This document shows positions 25,686-35,002 of a stretch of DNA of 64,000 nt, one piece after another. Position 1 is the first letter of the stretch. The number at the start of each line of letters is the position of its first letter. The DNA is from Gelatiniphilus marinus. Its GTDB lineage: Bacteria; Bacteroidota; Bacteroidia; Flavobacteriales; Flavobacteriaceae. The DNA lies in assembly GCF_042678305.1 (NCBI RefSeq), contig NZ_JBHUDT010000002.1; one strand, 5' to 3'. The notes under the pieces were generated by a model. The model was given only the letters and a program-made list of their open reading frames with translations. It was not told the origin of the DNA and searched no databases. A program made the translations under genes and the position numbers.

Positions 25686-27581
25686 ATGGAAGAAAAAAAA
25701 TTAGACATTAATTCGATTATAGGTTTCGTACTTATTTTTGTAATAATGATGTATTGGCTTTGGCAAAACCAACCAACACCAGAAGAGCTAGAAGCCCAAG
25801 AAAAGGCAAAACAAGAGCAAGTTGAAGCCCAAAACAAAGCCAAAGAGCAAGAAGAGCAAACCAAAATAACAACCGCTGAAGATTATGGAGCTGTAACCAC
25901 TTCAGACTCTTTAAAGTTAATCAATCTAAAAAGCAAACTGGGGGCTTTTGCCTATTCTGCAGTTAAAGCCTCAGATAAAGAAACCCATGTAGAAAGCGAT
26001 TTGTTAGACTTAAAATTTAGCAACAAAGGCGGTTATCTATCCGAAGTAAAATTAAAAAAGTTTGTCGATTTCGATTCATTGCCCATCTATCTAATAAAAG
26101 ACAACAATGCGGCATTCAATATAAATTTCGGAACAACAGATAGCAGGATTCTAAACACAAAAGATCTTTATTTTGAGCCATCGGTAACCAAAAATGGTGA
26201 TGTTACCGTAGTTTCAATGAAACTTAAAGCCTCTGAGTCTAAATTTTTAGAATACCGTTACGAGATAAAAGAAGGTGATTACATGATGGATTTCACCATT
26301 CGATCTCAAGGCTTAAGCGATGTTTTTAACAGTTCGCAAGCCGTTAATTTAAACTGGGATTTAAAAGGTTACAGGCACGCCAAAAGTATTTCTTACGAAA
26401 ACAGATACACCGATATACACTACGAATATGAAGACGGAAAAGATGATTACACAGGTATGGGCGATTCTGAAGAAACCATTAATGATGTAACGTGGATAGG
26501 CTATAAGCAACACTTCTTTTCATCGGTATTACTAACAGATACACCTTTTATAACGGCTACCGTTATATCTAAAGACTTGGTTGAAGACGAAGCCATAGAT
26601 ACGGTTTTTACCAAAAGTTTTGCCTCAAAAATGCCTTTAGAGTTTCAAGGCGGCGAGCTTAATACCAACATGAATTGGTATTACGGCCCAAGTGATTTTA
26701 AGATATTAAACAGTTACGGTAGAAATCTAGACGAACTCGTGCCACTGGGTTGGGGCATTTTTGGTTGGATTAACCGTTACCTGTTTATGCCACTCTTTAG
26801 CTTTTTGGGCAGTTATATGTCTTACGGAATTGCTATTGTGGTAATGACTATTTTAGTGAAACTGTTATTATCGTTCGTACAATATAAGCAGTTCTTGTCG
26901 CAGGCCAAACTTAAAGTGTTAAAGCCAGAATTAGATGCCATACGCGAGAAGCACAAAAACAATAAAATGAAAGCGCAACAAGAAACCTTGGCCTTGCAAA
27001 ACAAAGCAGGAGCAAGCCCTATGGCGGGTTGTTTGCCGGCACTGGTGCAGCTGCCCGTGTTTTATGCCTTGTTTCAGTTTTTTCCATCGGCTTTCGATTT
27101 GCGCCAAAAAAGTTTCCTTTGGGCAGACGACTTATCATCGTACGATACCATAGCTAATCTACCTTTCAACATACCCTTTTATGGCGACCATGTTAGCTTG
27201 TTCCCCATATTGGCATCTATTGCTATTTTCTTTTACATGCGCTTAACCACAGGGCAACAAATGGCATCGCAACCAACTCAAGAAGGCATGCCGGATATGG
27301 CTAAAATGATGAAGTATATGATGTACTTTTCGCCTATTATGATGCTGTTTTTCTTTAACAACTATGCATCGGGTTTAAGTTTGTATTATTTTATTTCTAA
27401 CTTGATTAGCATCGGAATTATTTTGGTAATTAAGAATTATATTCTTGACGAAGAGAAAATCCATGCGCAGATTCAAGTGAATAAAAAGAAACCCAAAAAA
27501 GAAAGCAAGTTCCAAAGAAAAATGAAAGAAATGATGGAGCAGGCCGAAAAACAAAAACAAGCGCAACAAAAGCGAAAGTAA
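25686..27581 (+). CDS. yidC: Membrane protein insertase YidC
   Basis: The 631-residue protein inserts and folds inner-membrane proteins, alone or with SecYEG. It has an N-terminal membrane helix (residues ~8-23, IGFVLIFVIMMYWLW), a Gln/Glu-rich linker, a large periplasmic beta domain (~80-350, including NMNWYYGPSDFKIL), and the conserved 60-kDa insertase core from ~370: SYGIAIVVMTILVKLLLSFV, the cytoplasmic hairpin, then AGCLPALVQLPVFYALFQFF. The basic, Gln-rich C-terminal tail (KQKQAQQKRK) can contact the ribosome. Domain order and length are normal for Bacteroidota. Confidence 0.97.
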   Translation: MEEKKLDINSIIGFVLIFVIMMYWLWQNQPTPEELEAQEKAKQEQVEAQNKAKEQEEQTKITTAEDYGAVTTSDSLKLINLKSKLGAFAYSAVKASDKETHVESDLLDLKFSNKGGYLSEVKLKKFVDFDSLPIYLIKDNNAAFNINFGTTDSRILNTKDLYFEPSVTKNGDVTVVSMKLKASESKFLEYRYEIKEGDYMMDFTIRSQGLSDVFNSSQAVNLNWDLKGYRHAKSISYENRYTDIHYEYEDGKDDYTGMGDSEETINDVTWIGYKQHFFSSVLLTDTPFITATVISKDLVEDEAIDTVFTKSFASKMPLEFQGGELNTNMNWYYGPSDFKILNSYGRNLDELVPLGWGIFGWINRYLFMPLFSFLGSYMSYGIAIVVMTILVKLLLSFVQYKQFLSQAKLKVLKPELDAIREKHKNNKMKAQQETLALQNKAGASPMAGCLPALVQLPVFYALFQFFPSAFDLRQKSFLWADDLSSYDTIANLPFNIPFYGDHVSLFPILASIAIFFYMRLTTGQQMASQPTQEGMPDMAKMMKYMMYFSPIMMLFFFNNYASGLSLYYFISNLISIGIILVIKNYILDEEKIHAQIQVNKKKPKKESKFQRKMKEMMEQAEKQKQAQQKRK

Positions 27582-27590
27582 CTTAATTAA

Positions 27591-27654
27591 CACCTTCCCG
27601 TAAAAAAGGGAAGGTGGATTTCAATTTCACAAAAAATTGAAAGACGGAAGGGTT
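27591..27654. repeat. Double-hairpin dispersed repeat after yidC
   Basis: Two perfect stems follow each other: CACCTTCCC / GGGAAGGTG (27591-27599, 27608-27616) and TTTCAATTT / AAATTGAAA (27619-27627, 27634-27642), then GACGGAAGGGTT. The element begins 10 nt after the yidC stop. Its structure is that of a small mobile palindromic unit. Confidence 0.75.
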
Positions 27655-27663
27655 AAAAAATAT

Positions 27664-27695
27664 AAGCTGTCAAATTTAATTTTGGCAGCTTTTTT
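27664..27695 (+). terminator. Rho-independent terminator downstream of yidC
   Basis: AAGCTGTCAAA (27664-27674) pairs with TTTGGCAGCTT (27681-27691) with a single T-G wobble and a 6-nt loop, followed by a run of T. This is the likely end of the yidC transcript. Confidence 0.85.
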
Positions 27696-27735
27696 GTAAA
27701 GTACAATTTGCGATTATTTTTATCGTTTTACTTTT

Positions 27736-27762
27736 GTCATTCCTGAGAAGGCAGGAATCCAC
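27736..27762. repeat. Short repeat GTCATTCCTGAGAAGGCAGG
   Basis: TTCCTG and CAGGAA flank a 6-nt loop, within the unit GTCATTCCTGAGAAGGCAGG followed by AATCCAC. Comparable short units are spread through many bacterial genomes. It lies 15 nt before the MORN-like gene; a degenerate relative, TGCCTGAGAAAGCAGTAATC, occurs near 52194. Confidence 0.6.
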
Positions 27763-27777
27763 TTTTAAACATATTAT

Positions 27778-28479
27778 ATGAAATTTGTATACCTCAACAT
27801 CATCCTATTTATAACCCCACTAACCTTTGCACAAAACATCAACCAATTTGATGCCAACGGGAAACGCCATGGCATTTGGAAAAAAACTTTTGAAGGCACT
27901 AATGTTTTAAGGTACCAAGGCGAGTTTTATCACGGTAAGGAAATTGGGCTATTCAAATTTTATAAAAACATAAGAAAGAAACCAGTTTTAACGGCAACCA
28001 AACAATTTAATAAAACCGATAATATAGCCTATGTTACATTTTTATCGTCTAAAGGAAAAATAATTAGCGAAGGTGAAATGAACGGTAAAACCTATATTGG
28101 CCTCTGGAAATATTACCAAAACCGTAATGATAATTTGCTCATTTTAGAGCATTATAACAATGCGGGCCAATTGGATGGGGAGCGTTTTGTGTATTATGAA
28201 AACGGACAAATAGCCGAAAAACAGGTTTATAAAAATGGTAAGCTACATGGTAAATCTGTTTGGTATTCAGAAAAGCATGTGGTTTTAAAGGAATTTATTT
28301 ACGAGAACGGAGAACTCCATGGGGCATCAAAATATTATAACCCCAAAGGCGAATTGATTGCTGAGGGGCAATACAAAAACGGAAAGAAAAACGGCATCTG
28401 GAGATACTACGAAAACGGTAAATTGATTAACGAAAAAGATTTTACTTACAAACCTAAGTATATTAAAAACACGCCATAA
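27778..28479 (+). CDS. MORN-repeat (YwqK antitoxin-like) secreted protein
   Basis: The 233-residue protein has a signal peptide (MKFVYLNIILFITPLTFAQ) and then MORN/YwqK-type repeats of about 22 residues: GKRHGIWKKTFEGTNVLRYQ, GEFYHGKEIGLFKFYKN, NGKTYIGLWKYYQN, DGERFVYYENGQIAEKQVY, NGKLHGKSVWYSEK, NGKKNGIWRYYENGK. Annotation pipelines often call such proteins YwqK-family antitoxins, but no toxin lies nearby and the export signal argues against that role. It is more likely a periplasmic or surface repeat protein of unknown function. A hairpin terminator follows directly. Confidence 0.82.
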   Translation: MKFVYLNIILFITPLTFAQNINQFDANGKRHGIWKKTFEGTNVLRYQGEFYHGKEIGLFKFYKNIRKKPVLTATKQFNKTDNIAYVTFLSSKGKIISEGEMNGKTYIGLWKYYQNRNDNLLILEHYNNAGQLDGERFVYYENGQIAEKQVYKNGKLHGKSVWYSEKHVVLKEFIYENGELHGASKYYNPKGELIAEGQYKNGKKNGIWRYYENGKLINEKDFTYKPKYIKNTP

Positions 28480-28485
28480 AAAAAA

Positions 28486-28516
28486 GACTGCCTTTACAGG
28501 CAGTCCCTTCTTTTTC
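28486..28516. terminator. Hairpin terminator after the MORN-repeat gene
   Basis: GACTGCC (28486-28492) and GGCAGTC (28499-28505) form a perfect 7-bp stem with the loop TTTACA. An A-run precedes it and a T-rich stretch (CCTTCTTTTT) follows, so it fits termination of the plus-strand gene. Confidence 0.82.
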
Positions 28517-28723
28517 ATAGACAAGTTTTTTCTTGGCTACAAAAACTATCAATCAAACTAACCAAACAAAATCTGTTTAATTTATGGTGGAATGCAACTT
28601 TAAAGATAGTTTTTGGTAATACAATTATTTAATGTTACATCAACAGCGGTAATGTTTAAATTGTATGTATCTGTTAAAGTTGCGTTTAAGCCACCATGTA
28701 TCGCTGTTACTTTGTACGGTTTA

Positions 28724-31015
28724 TTATAAATTAGGTAGTAAAACTTTGTTTACAACGTGTATTACACCGTTTCCAGCTTGTACATCAACTGCTACAATTC
28801 CTATATCAGAATTTCCGGCGCCATCAGTAACATCTGCAATGTTATTACCTGTTCCTGGCAAGGTAACAGTTATATTGTTTCCTTGAAGACTGGCCGCTAC
28901 CGTATCGCCATCGGTTGTTAAATCTCCAGATCTAACATTGTTATCGCCTATAACGTGGTGTAACAATACTTGTGTTAAAACAGCTTCTTCAGGAATACTT
29001 GCAAGATTATCAAAAGCGGCGTTAGTTGGAGCAAATACTGTAAAGTTAGGGTTGTATCCGTCACCGTTCATCCCTTCTGTTCTCGATAAAACAGCTGGGA
29101 AATCTGTCGCAGGTGTTAATGTGGTTAAAGCGCTAACCAAAGTTGAAAAACTAGGGTCTGCTACTGCAAAAGTAACCACGGTTGGAATATCTATTACAGC
29201 ATCAACGGCATGTATAATACCATTGCTTGCAACAACATCGGCTTTCGCAACGGTAGATACACCGTTAAACACAACGCCGCTTTCTGTATTAAAATAAAGG
29301 CTTAAGCTGCTGTCTTCTGGCCCTTTGCCATTGGTGTTAGTGTATCCAGCTCCGGCTGTTGTTAAATCTGTTGACATGGTAACACCTGTTAATACATGGT
29401 TTAATAATATGTTAGATAATGCGTCTGTTGGTACGTTAGCAAGAGGTGTTCCATTTAAAAAAGTTGTAAAGGCAGCATCGTCTGGAGCTAATACCGTAAA
29501 CGGTCCGGCTCCGCTTAATACGTTTACTAAATCGCCATCGGCAGCGCCCAATGCAGCAACTAAATTGCTAAAGCTTGGGTTAGCAAGTGCATGATCTACA
29601 ACTGTTGGTAAACCTATAACTTTATCAACGATATGAACCACTCCATTTGTAGCTTCAACATTTGCGGTTGTTACTGTAGAGATTCCATTAAATTGAACTC
29701 CACTGGTAGTATTATAAAAAATACTCATTTTATTGTCGCCAGCACCTGTTGCGTTAGTTGAAGTATAACCAGAACCAGCAGCAATCAAATCTGTTGACAT
29801 TACGCTACCGTCAATTACGTGGTTTAATAGTACCTGAGCTAGCACATCTGTCGGTACATCTGCTAAAGTTGAAAAATTGTTATCTGTTAAGAATGCAGCA
29901 AATGCATCATTGGTAGGTGCCAATACGGTAAAAGGCCCCTCTCCGGATAATATGCTAGGTAAGTCGCCATCCGCGGCTTGTAAGGCATCAAATAAAATAC
30001 TTAATTCTGGCGTATTATAAGCTTTGCTAACTAAATTTTCGGGCAATTTTGGTAATACTACTTTATCGATTACGTGAATAACACCATTTGCAGCTTGCAC
30101 ATTGGTAACCACAATATTACTTACTCTTCCGTTAGAATCGGTTAAAGTAGCGCCACCTGTAACATTTGCGGTTATATCTCCACCAAGGGTAGTAACGGTC
30201 ATATCATCGCTTAAAGCAGATGCAAGAACATTTGCTCCAGCTACCGCATGTAAATCAAGTGTGGCTTTTAATGTTGGCTCATCAATATCGCCTAATCCGC
30301 TAGCTCCTAACTCCGCAAGTAAATTTGCAAAGGCATCGTTTGTAGGTGCGAATACTGTAAAAGGAGCCGGTGCTGTACCGTTTGGGGTTGATAGTGTGGT
30401 AACGTAATCGAAGGTTAAATCGCTTCTTGTTAATGCTGCTACTAATGTAGAGAATGTATTGTCTGCTAAAGCAAAGTCAACCACATTTGGTAAGCCAATT
30501 ACAGCATCTACTATATGGATAACACCATTAGTGGCATCAATATCTGCTCTTATAACATCAGCCACACCATTTAAGTTAACACCCGATTCGGTATTAATGT
30601 AAATACTTAAATTGTTTTGAGAAGATGCTTCTGTGGCTAAAGTTTGTCCGTAACCTGTTGATAAACCAGATGATTTTAAATCTCCAGAGATAACATGGTT
30701 TAGTAAAATTTGTTTTAAAACATTGTCTGGAACATCGTCTAAACTAGCGAAACCATTATCCGATAGAAATTTAGAAAAGGCTTCGTTTGTTGGTGCAAAA
30801 ACAGTATAGTTTTGGTCGCCACTTAATGTTTCAACCAAATTGGCACGTTGTAATGCAGCAACAAGATTACTTAAATCTGGAGTTTCTATTGCTATTCCTA
30901 CAATATTTTCTTGCTCTTTAATAAGAACAGGATTGTCATCATCGTCGCAAGCGAACGAAAAAACTGCAACTAGAGTGAGCAGTACTACTTTTTTTAATGC
31001 TGTTAATGTTTTCAT
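28724..31015 (-). CDS. Lipoprotein with five tandem fasciclin (FAS1) domains
   Basis: The 763-residue protein has a lipobox with the cysteine at residue 23 followed by an Asp run (CDDDDNP), a mark of surface-directed lipoproteins in this phylum. Five FAS1 domains follow, each with the opening (N/S)LVAAL-type helix (SNLVAALQRANL, FSTLVAALTRSDL, LSILFDALQAADG, FSNLVAALGAADG, FSTLVSALTTLTP), the FTV(F/L)AP-x-(D/N)-x-AF motif and a closing (N/G)GVIHVVD-type strand. FAS1 domains mediate adhesion to proteins or polysaccharides, so this is a probable surface adhesin. It has a strong promoter (31042-31074) and is divergent from mnmA. The 244-nt stretch downstream holds the terminator of the convergent gene. 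Confidence 0.95.
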   Translation of the reverse strand: MKTLTALKKVVLLTLVAVFSFACDDDDNPVLIKEQENIVGIAIETPDLSNLVAALQRANLVETLSGDQNYTVFAPTNEAFSKFLSDNGFASLDDVPDNVLKQILLNHVISGDLKSSGLSTGYGQTLATEASSQNNLSIYINTESGVNLNGVADVIRADIDATNGVIHIVDAVIGLPNVVDFALADNTFSTLVAALTRSDLTFDYVTTLSTPNGTAPAPFTVFAPTNDAFANLLAELGASGLGDIDEPTLKATLDLHAVAGANVLASALSDDMTVTTLGGDITANVTGGATLTDSNGRVSNIVVTNVQAANGVIHVIDKVVLPKLPENLVSKAYNTPELSILFDALQAADGDLPSILSGEGPFTVLAPTNDAFAAFLTDNNFSTLADVPTDVLAQVLLNHVIDGSVMSTDLIAAGSGYTSTNATGAGDNKMSIFYNTTSGVQFNGISTVTTANVEATNGVVHIVDKVIGLPTVVDHALANPSFSNLVAALGAADGDLVNVLSGAGPFTVLAPDDAAFTTFLNGTPLANVPTDALSNILLNHVLTGVTMSTDLTTAGAGYTNTNGKGPEDSSLSLYFNTESGVVFNGVSTVAKADVVASNGIIHAVDAVIDIPTVVTFAVADPSFSTLVSALTTLTPATDFPAVLSRTEGMNGDGYNPNFTVFAPTNAAFDNLASIPEEAVLTQVLLHHVIGDNNVRSGDLTTDGDTVAASLQGNNITVTLPGTGNNIADVTDGAGNSDIGIVAVDVQAGNGVIHVVNKVLLPNL

Positions 31016-31041
31016 TTTGTTATGATTTTAATTTTGTTTAT

Positions 31042-31074
31042 CAAATATATTAAAAAGTTAAACAAAAATGCAAA
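31042..31074 (-). promoter_or_regulatory. Putative promoter of the FAS1 lipoprotein gene
   Basis: On the minus strand TTTG (31074-31071), 21 nt, TATATTTG (31049-31042) fits the Bacteroidota consensus exactly. The leader to the ATG at 31015 would be about 22 nt. Confidence 0.65.
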
Positions 31075-31168
31075 TTTTGTTCATCTTTTTTTTAAAAAAA
31101 ATAAACAAATCTTGTTTCAGCGATCAATTGAAAAAGTTTTAAAAGCAGCTGAATTCTATATTAATACT

Positions 31169-31176
31169 TATCTTTG
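31169..31176 (+). promoter_or_regulatory. Putative mnmA -7 element
   Basis: TATCTTTG fits TAnnTTTG and lies 16 nt before the mnmA ATG. No good -33 box is seen at the expected distance. Its position supports translation starting at 31193 and not at the in-frame ATG 57 codons upstream, which would lie before this box. Confidence 0.4.
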
Positions 31177-31192
31177 TAGCCAATTTTTAATT

Positions 31193-32380
31193 ATGAAACG
31201 AGTAATAATAGGACTTTCAGGTGGTGTGGACTCTAGTGTTGCAGCCTATTTATTAAAACAGCAAGGTTATGAGGTTATTGGCTTGTTTATGAAAAACTGG
31301 CATGATGACTCTGTAACCATATCTAACGAATGCCCATGGTTAGACGATAGTAACGATGCCATGTTGGTTGCTGAAAAATTAGGAATCCCTTTTCAAACGG
31401 TAGATCTAAGCGAACAATACAAAGAACGTATAGTAGATTATATGTTTAATGAATACGAAAAGGGGAGAACACCAAACCCCGATGTGCTTTGCAATAGAGA
31501 AATTAAGTTTGATGTATTTATGGATATAGCTTTAGAACTTGGAGCAGATTATGTAGCCACAGGACACTATTGCAGAAAAGGAGCTATTGATAAAGGGGGT
31601 AAAAAAATATATCAATTACTAGCAGGCGTTGATGCTAACAAAGACCAGTCGTATTTTTTATGTCAATTGTCGCAAGCGCAACTGGCAAAATCCTTATTTC
31701 CTATTGGCGAATTAACTAAACCACAAGTTAGGTATATTGCCACTAAATTAGACTTGGTAACCGCCGAAAAGAAAGATTCCCAAGGCTTGTGTTTTATAGG
31801 TAAAGTAAAGTTGCCAGATTTTTTGCAACAGCAGTTAAAACCCAAAGAAGGTGTTATTGTTGAGGTTTCTAAAGCCGATAAAATATATAATCAAGCCCTT
31901 CCAGAATTTCAATCTGAAGAAGAGAAATTAAAATATTTATCCAGAAAAATTGATTACAATATACATAATGGCAAAATTGTTGGTAAACATCAAGGCGCAC
32001 ATTATTTCACTAAAGGGCAGCGTAAAGGGCTTGCTGTTGGCGGAACGGTTGAGCCTTTATTTGTAATAGATACCGATGTAAACGAAAATGTAATTTATAC
32101 CGGACAAGGAAAGGATCATCCTGGGTTATTAAAAAAAGCATTGTTTGTTTCTAATGAAGAATTACATTGGATTCGCAAAGATTTGGCTTTAAAAGTTGAT
32201 GAAACGATGCAAGTAAAAGCTAGAATACGCTATCGCCAACCTTTACAAAAAGCGACTTTATATAAAGTGGATAGCGGTTTATATGTTGATTTTGAAGCAT
32301 TTCAATCTGCCATTACCGAAGGGCAATTTGTGGCTTGGTATATAAATGATGAGTTGATTGGTTCGGGTGTAATTTCGTAA
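31193..32380 (+). CDS. mnmA: tRNA-specific 2-thiouridylase MnmA
   Basis: The 395-residue cytosolic enzyme makes 2-thiouridine at the wobble position of tRNAs for Lys, Glu and Gln. The P-loop GLSGGVDSSVAAYLL lies at residues 7-21. The catalytic cysteines are C100 in NPDVLCNREIKF and C200 in SQGLCFIGK. The C-terminal beta-barrel includes YTGQGKDHPGLL and ARIRYRQPL. The frame extends 57 codons upstream to an ATG at 31022, but that extension is AT-rich, low in coding character and overlaps the divergent promoter; MKRVIIGLSGG is the standard start. Confidence 0.95.
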   Translation: MKRVIIGLSGGVDSSVAAYLLKQQGYEVIGLFMKNWHDDSVTISNECPWLDDSNDAMLVAEKLGIPFQTVDLSEQYKERIVDYMFNEYEKGRTPNPDVLCNREIKFDVFMDIALELGADYVATGHYCRKGAIDKGGKKIYQLLAGVDANKDQSYFLCQLSQAQLAKSLFPIGELTKPQVRYIATKLDLVTAEKKDSQGLCFIGKVKLPDFLQQQLKPKEGVIVEVSKADKIYNQALPEFQSEEEKLKYLSRKIDYNIHNGKIVGKHQGAHYFTKGQRKGLAVGGTVEPLFVIDTDVNENVIYTGQGKDHPGLLKKALFVSNEELHWIRKDLALKVDETMQVKARIRYRQPLQKATLYKVDSGLYVDFEAFQSAITEGQFVAWYINDELIGSGVIS

Positions 32381-32401
32381 CTTGCCAATAAAACTCTTAT
32401 T

Positions 32402-34036
32402 ATGGTAAAGAAATTATTCGTTTTTTGTTTCTTAAGTTTTCAGTGCTTTTTATTTTCACAACAAGATGCTTGGGTATATTTAGCAGACAAACAAGATGTT
32501 GCCAATCGAATTGACAACCCCACATTAATTCTATCCCAAAAAGCCATTGATAGAAAAGCAAAACATAATGTAAAAATTGATTCTAGGGATGTTCCTGTAA
32601 ACGAATCTTATATTACAGCACTTAAAAATACCACGGGAATTACGGTTATGGCAAAATCTAAATGGCTTAATGCCGTACACGTTAGAGGTAATCAATCAGA
32701 TATTCAAGCTTTAACAAACCTATCTTTTATAAGCAGTATTGATTTTGCCAATAAAAGCTTAAACACCACAAAAATTGCTAAAGAAAAAACGGCATTTAAA
32801 ATTAAGGACAAGTTTGAAGTGGAGAAAACCTTAGTCGATTTTACTTATGGTAATACCCAAAACCAAGTAAAAATGATTAATGCCGATGCTTTACATACCG
32901 CCGATTACACAGGTGAAGGCGTTACCATTGCAGTATTGGATGCCGGATTTGTAAACGTAAACAATATGGGTGCTTTTCAGCGCTTAAAAGATGCTGGGAA
33001 TTTAAAAGACGGCTACGATTTTGTAAACCGAAACTCAGATGTATATGCAAATACCTCAAGTGCACATGGTACTTTGGTTTTAAGTACCATGGCTGGTTAT
33101 GTTGCCAACGAATATGTTGGTACAGCACCCAATGCCACTTACTATTTATTTATAACTGAAGATGTTGCCGATGAAAACCCGGTTGAAGAAAGCTATTGGG
33201 TTGAAGCTGTTGAACGTGCAGATAGTTTGGGTGTAGATTTAATAAACACCTCTTTAGGATACAAAGATTACCCAACTTACCCAAATTATAGTTATACGGC
33301 GGCCCAAATGGATGGTAACACCGCTTTTATTACAAAAGGAGCAAATATCGCTTTTCAAAAAGGTTTGGTACTTGTAACTTCTGCTGGTAACGAGGGGAAT
33401 AATACCTATCCAGGTGTTGGCGCACCTGCCGACTCTCAATATACATTATCTATTGGTGCTGTAAATGCCACAGGAAATCGTGCTCCATTTAGTTCGGTTG
33501 GTAGTGATTTTCAGCCTTCGAAAAAACCAGATGTTGTGGCACAAGGGCAGTTGGCAGCTGTAATATACCCAGATAACAGAATTGGTGCAAACAATGGTAC
33601 CTCATTTAGTTCGCCTATTTTGGCAGGTGGTATTGCCTGTTTAATGCAAGCGTTACCCAATAAAACCAATGCAGAAATTATGCAATTGGTGCGCGAATCG
33701 GGTTCTCAATTTACTATGCCAAATTACCAATTGGGCTACGGCATTCCCGATTTATTAAGTGCGCTTAACGCAGCTCTTTCTGTAGATGATGTTGAAAATA
33801 TTACCAATATTTCAATATACCCTAATCCTGCAAAAGATTATATTTATGTAAAAATACCTTCAACCTATAATACATTAACAATTTCTTTATTCAATATTTT
33901 GGGCAAGCGGGTTTTACAACGTTTAATCAGCAATACCAATAACCAAATCGATGTGTCTTCATTGTCAAAAGGCATGTATATTATTCATGCTAAATCTAAA
34001 ACCGAAACCAAGTCTTTCAAACTAATAAAACATTAG
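32402..34036 (+). CDS. Subtilisin-like (S8) serine protease with T9SS sorting domain
   Basis: The 544-residue protein has a signal peptide (MVKKLFVFCFLSFQCFLFSQ), a propeptide of about 120 residues, and an S8 catalytic domain with D180 (AVLDAGF), H222 (SSAHGT) and S401 (NGTSFSSP); SAGNEGN near residue 330 supplies the oxyanion Asn. All three catalytic residues are present, so it should be active. Residues about 470-544 form a type A sorting domain (IYPNPAKDYIYV ... LSKGMYIIHA ... KLIKH). It is therefore exported by T9SS and probably acts on proteins outside the cell. It lies 21 nt after mnmA and directly abuts the next gene. Confidence 0.95.
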   Translation: MVKKLFVFCFLSFQCFLFSQQDAWVYLADKQDVANRIDNPTLILSQKAIDRKAKHNVKIDSRDVPVNESYITALKNTTGITVMAKSKWLNAVHVRGNQSDIQALTNLSFISSIDFANKSLNTTKIAKEKTAFKIKDKFEVEKTLVDFTYGNTQNQVKMINADALHTADYTGEGVTIAVLDAGFVNVNNMGAFQRLKDAGNLKDGYDFVNRNSDVYANTSSAHGTLVLSTMAGYVANEYVGTAPNATYYLFITEDVADENPVEESYWVEAVERADSLGVDLINTSLGYKDYPTYPNYSYTAAQMDGNTAFITKGANIAFQKGLVLVTSAGNEGNNTYPGVGAPADSQYTLSIGAVNATGNRAPFSSVGSDFQPSKKPDVVAQGQLAAVIYPDNRIGANNGTSFSSPILAGGIACLMQALPNKTNAEIMQLVRESGSQFTMPNYQLGYGIPDLLSALNAALSVDDVENITNISIYPNPAKDYIYVKIPSTYNTLTISLFNILGKRVLQRLISNTNNQIDVSSLSKGMYIIHAKSKTETKSFKLIKH

Positions 34037-34978
34037 ATGACAAATAGAATTACTGAACTATTCAACATTAAACACCCTATTATTCAAGCAGGAATGGTTT
34101 GGAATAGTGGTTGGAAACTAGCTTCAGCTTCAAGTAATGCTGGTATTTTAGGGCTTATTGGGGCTGGAAGTATGTATCCTGATGTGCTGCGCGAACATAT
34201 CCAAAAATGTAAAAAAGCGACCCAAAAACCCTTTGGTGTGAATGTACCCATGTTGTATCCTAACATTAAAGACATCATGGATATTATTGTTGAAGAAGAT
34301 GTAAAAATTGTATTTACTTCCGCAGGAAACCCAAAAACGTGGACGGCGTGGTTACAAGGCAAAGGCATTAAAGTTGCACATGTAGTAAGCAGTGTAAAGT
34401 TCGCTTTAAAGGCCCAAGATGCTGGTGTTGATGCCATTGTTGCCGAAGGTTTTGAAGCTGGCGGACATAACGGCAGAGACGAAACCACAACGTTAACCCT
34501 TATCCCAATGGTAAAAGAACAAATAAAAATTCCGTTAATTGCCGCTGGCGGAATTGCCACAGGAAATGCCATGTTAGCAACCATGATTTTAGGGGCCGAT
34601 GGTGTGCAAATTGGTAGCCGATTTGTTGCAAGCGAAGAAAGTTCGGCACACATTAATTTTAAACAAATGGTTGTTGATGCCAAAGAAGGCGATACCCAAT
34701 TAACCTTAAAAGAATTGGCTCCTGTAAGGTTGATTAAAAATAAATTTTACAATGATGTGCAAGAGCTATACAAAACCGCTCCAACAGCAGACGAGTTAAA
34801 AAAACTTTTAGGTCGAGCTAGAGCAAAACGCGGTATGTTTGAAGGCGATTTAGAAGAAGGCGAACTAGAAATTGGACAAATAGCAGGATTAATTCACGAC
34901 ATTAAACCGGTGGCTCAAATTGTTGAAGATATAATGAATGAATTTGAAATAGCTAAGCGTAATGTTTCAAACTTATAG
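34037..34978 (+). CDS. Nitronate monooxygenase-family FMN enzyme
   Basis: The 313-residue TIM-barrel protein begins on the base after the upstream stop. Family marks are HPIIQAGM at the N-terminus, AGSMYPDVLREHI, PFGVNVPML, VDAIVAEGFEAGGHNG and the FMN-binding IPLIAAGGIATGNAM ... LGADGVQIGSRFVA. Members oxidise alkyl nitronates or act as FabK-like enoyl-ACP reductases; sequence alone does not separate these well. No signal peptide, so cytosolic, despite being coupled to a gene for a secreted protease; I see no functional reason for that pairing. Confidence 0.88.
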   Translation: MTNRITELFNIKHPIIQAGMVWNSGWKLASASSNAGILGLIGAGSMYPDVLREHIQKCKKATQKPFGVNVPMLYPNIKDIMDIIVEEDVKIVFTSAGNPKTWTAWLQGKGIKVAHVVSSVKFALKAQDAGVDAIVAEGFEAGGHNGRDETTTLTLIPMVKEQIKIPLIAAGGIATGNAMLATMILGADGVQIGSRFVASEESSAHINFKQMVVDAKEGDTQLTLKELAPVRLIKNKFYNDVQELYKTAPTADELKKLLGRARAKRGMFEGDLEEGELEIGQIAGLIHDIKPVAQIVEDIMNEFEIAKRNVSNL

Positions 34979-35002
34979 TTTTAGTATTTAAAATAGTAAC
35001 AG

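Noticed and set aside
27778..28479. Toxin-antitoxin function suggested by the YwqK-like repeats
   Set aside because: The product has an export signal and no adjacent toxin gene; MORN-type repeats explain the sequence.
28938..30407. Several plus-strand open frames inside the FAS1 lipoprotein gene
   Set aside because: They are antisense shadows of repeated FAS1 domains; the minus-strand frame has clear domains and a lipobox.
31022..31192. 57-codon N-terminal extension of MnmA
   Set aside because: AT-rich, overlaps the divergent FAS1 promoter, precedes the TATCTTTG box, and the standard MnmA start is at 31193.
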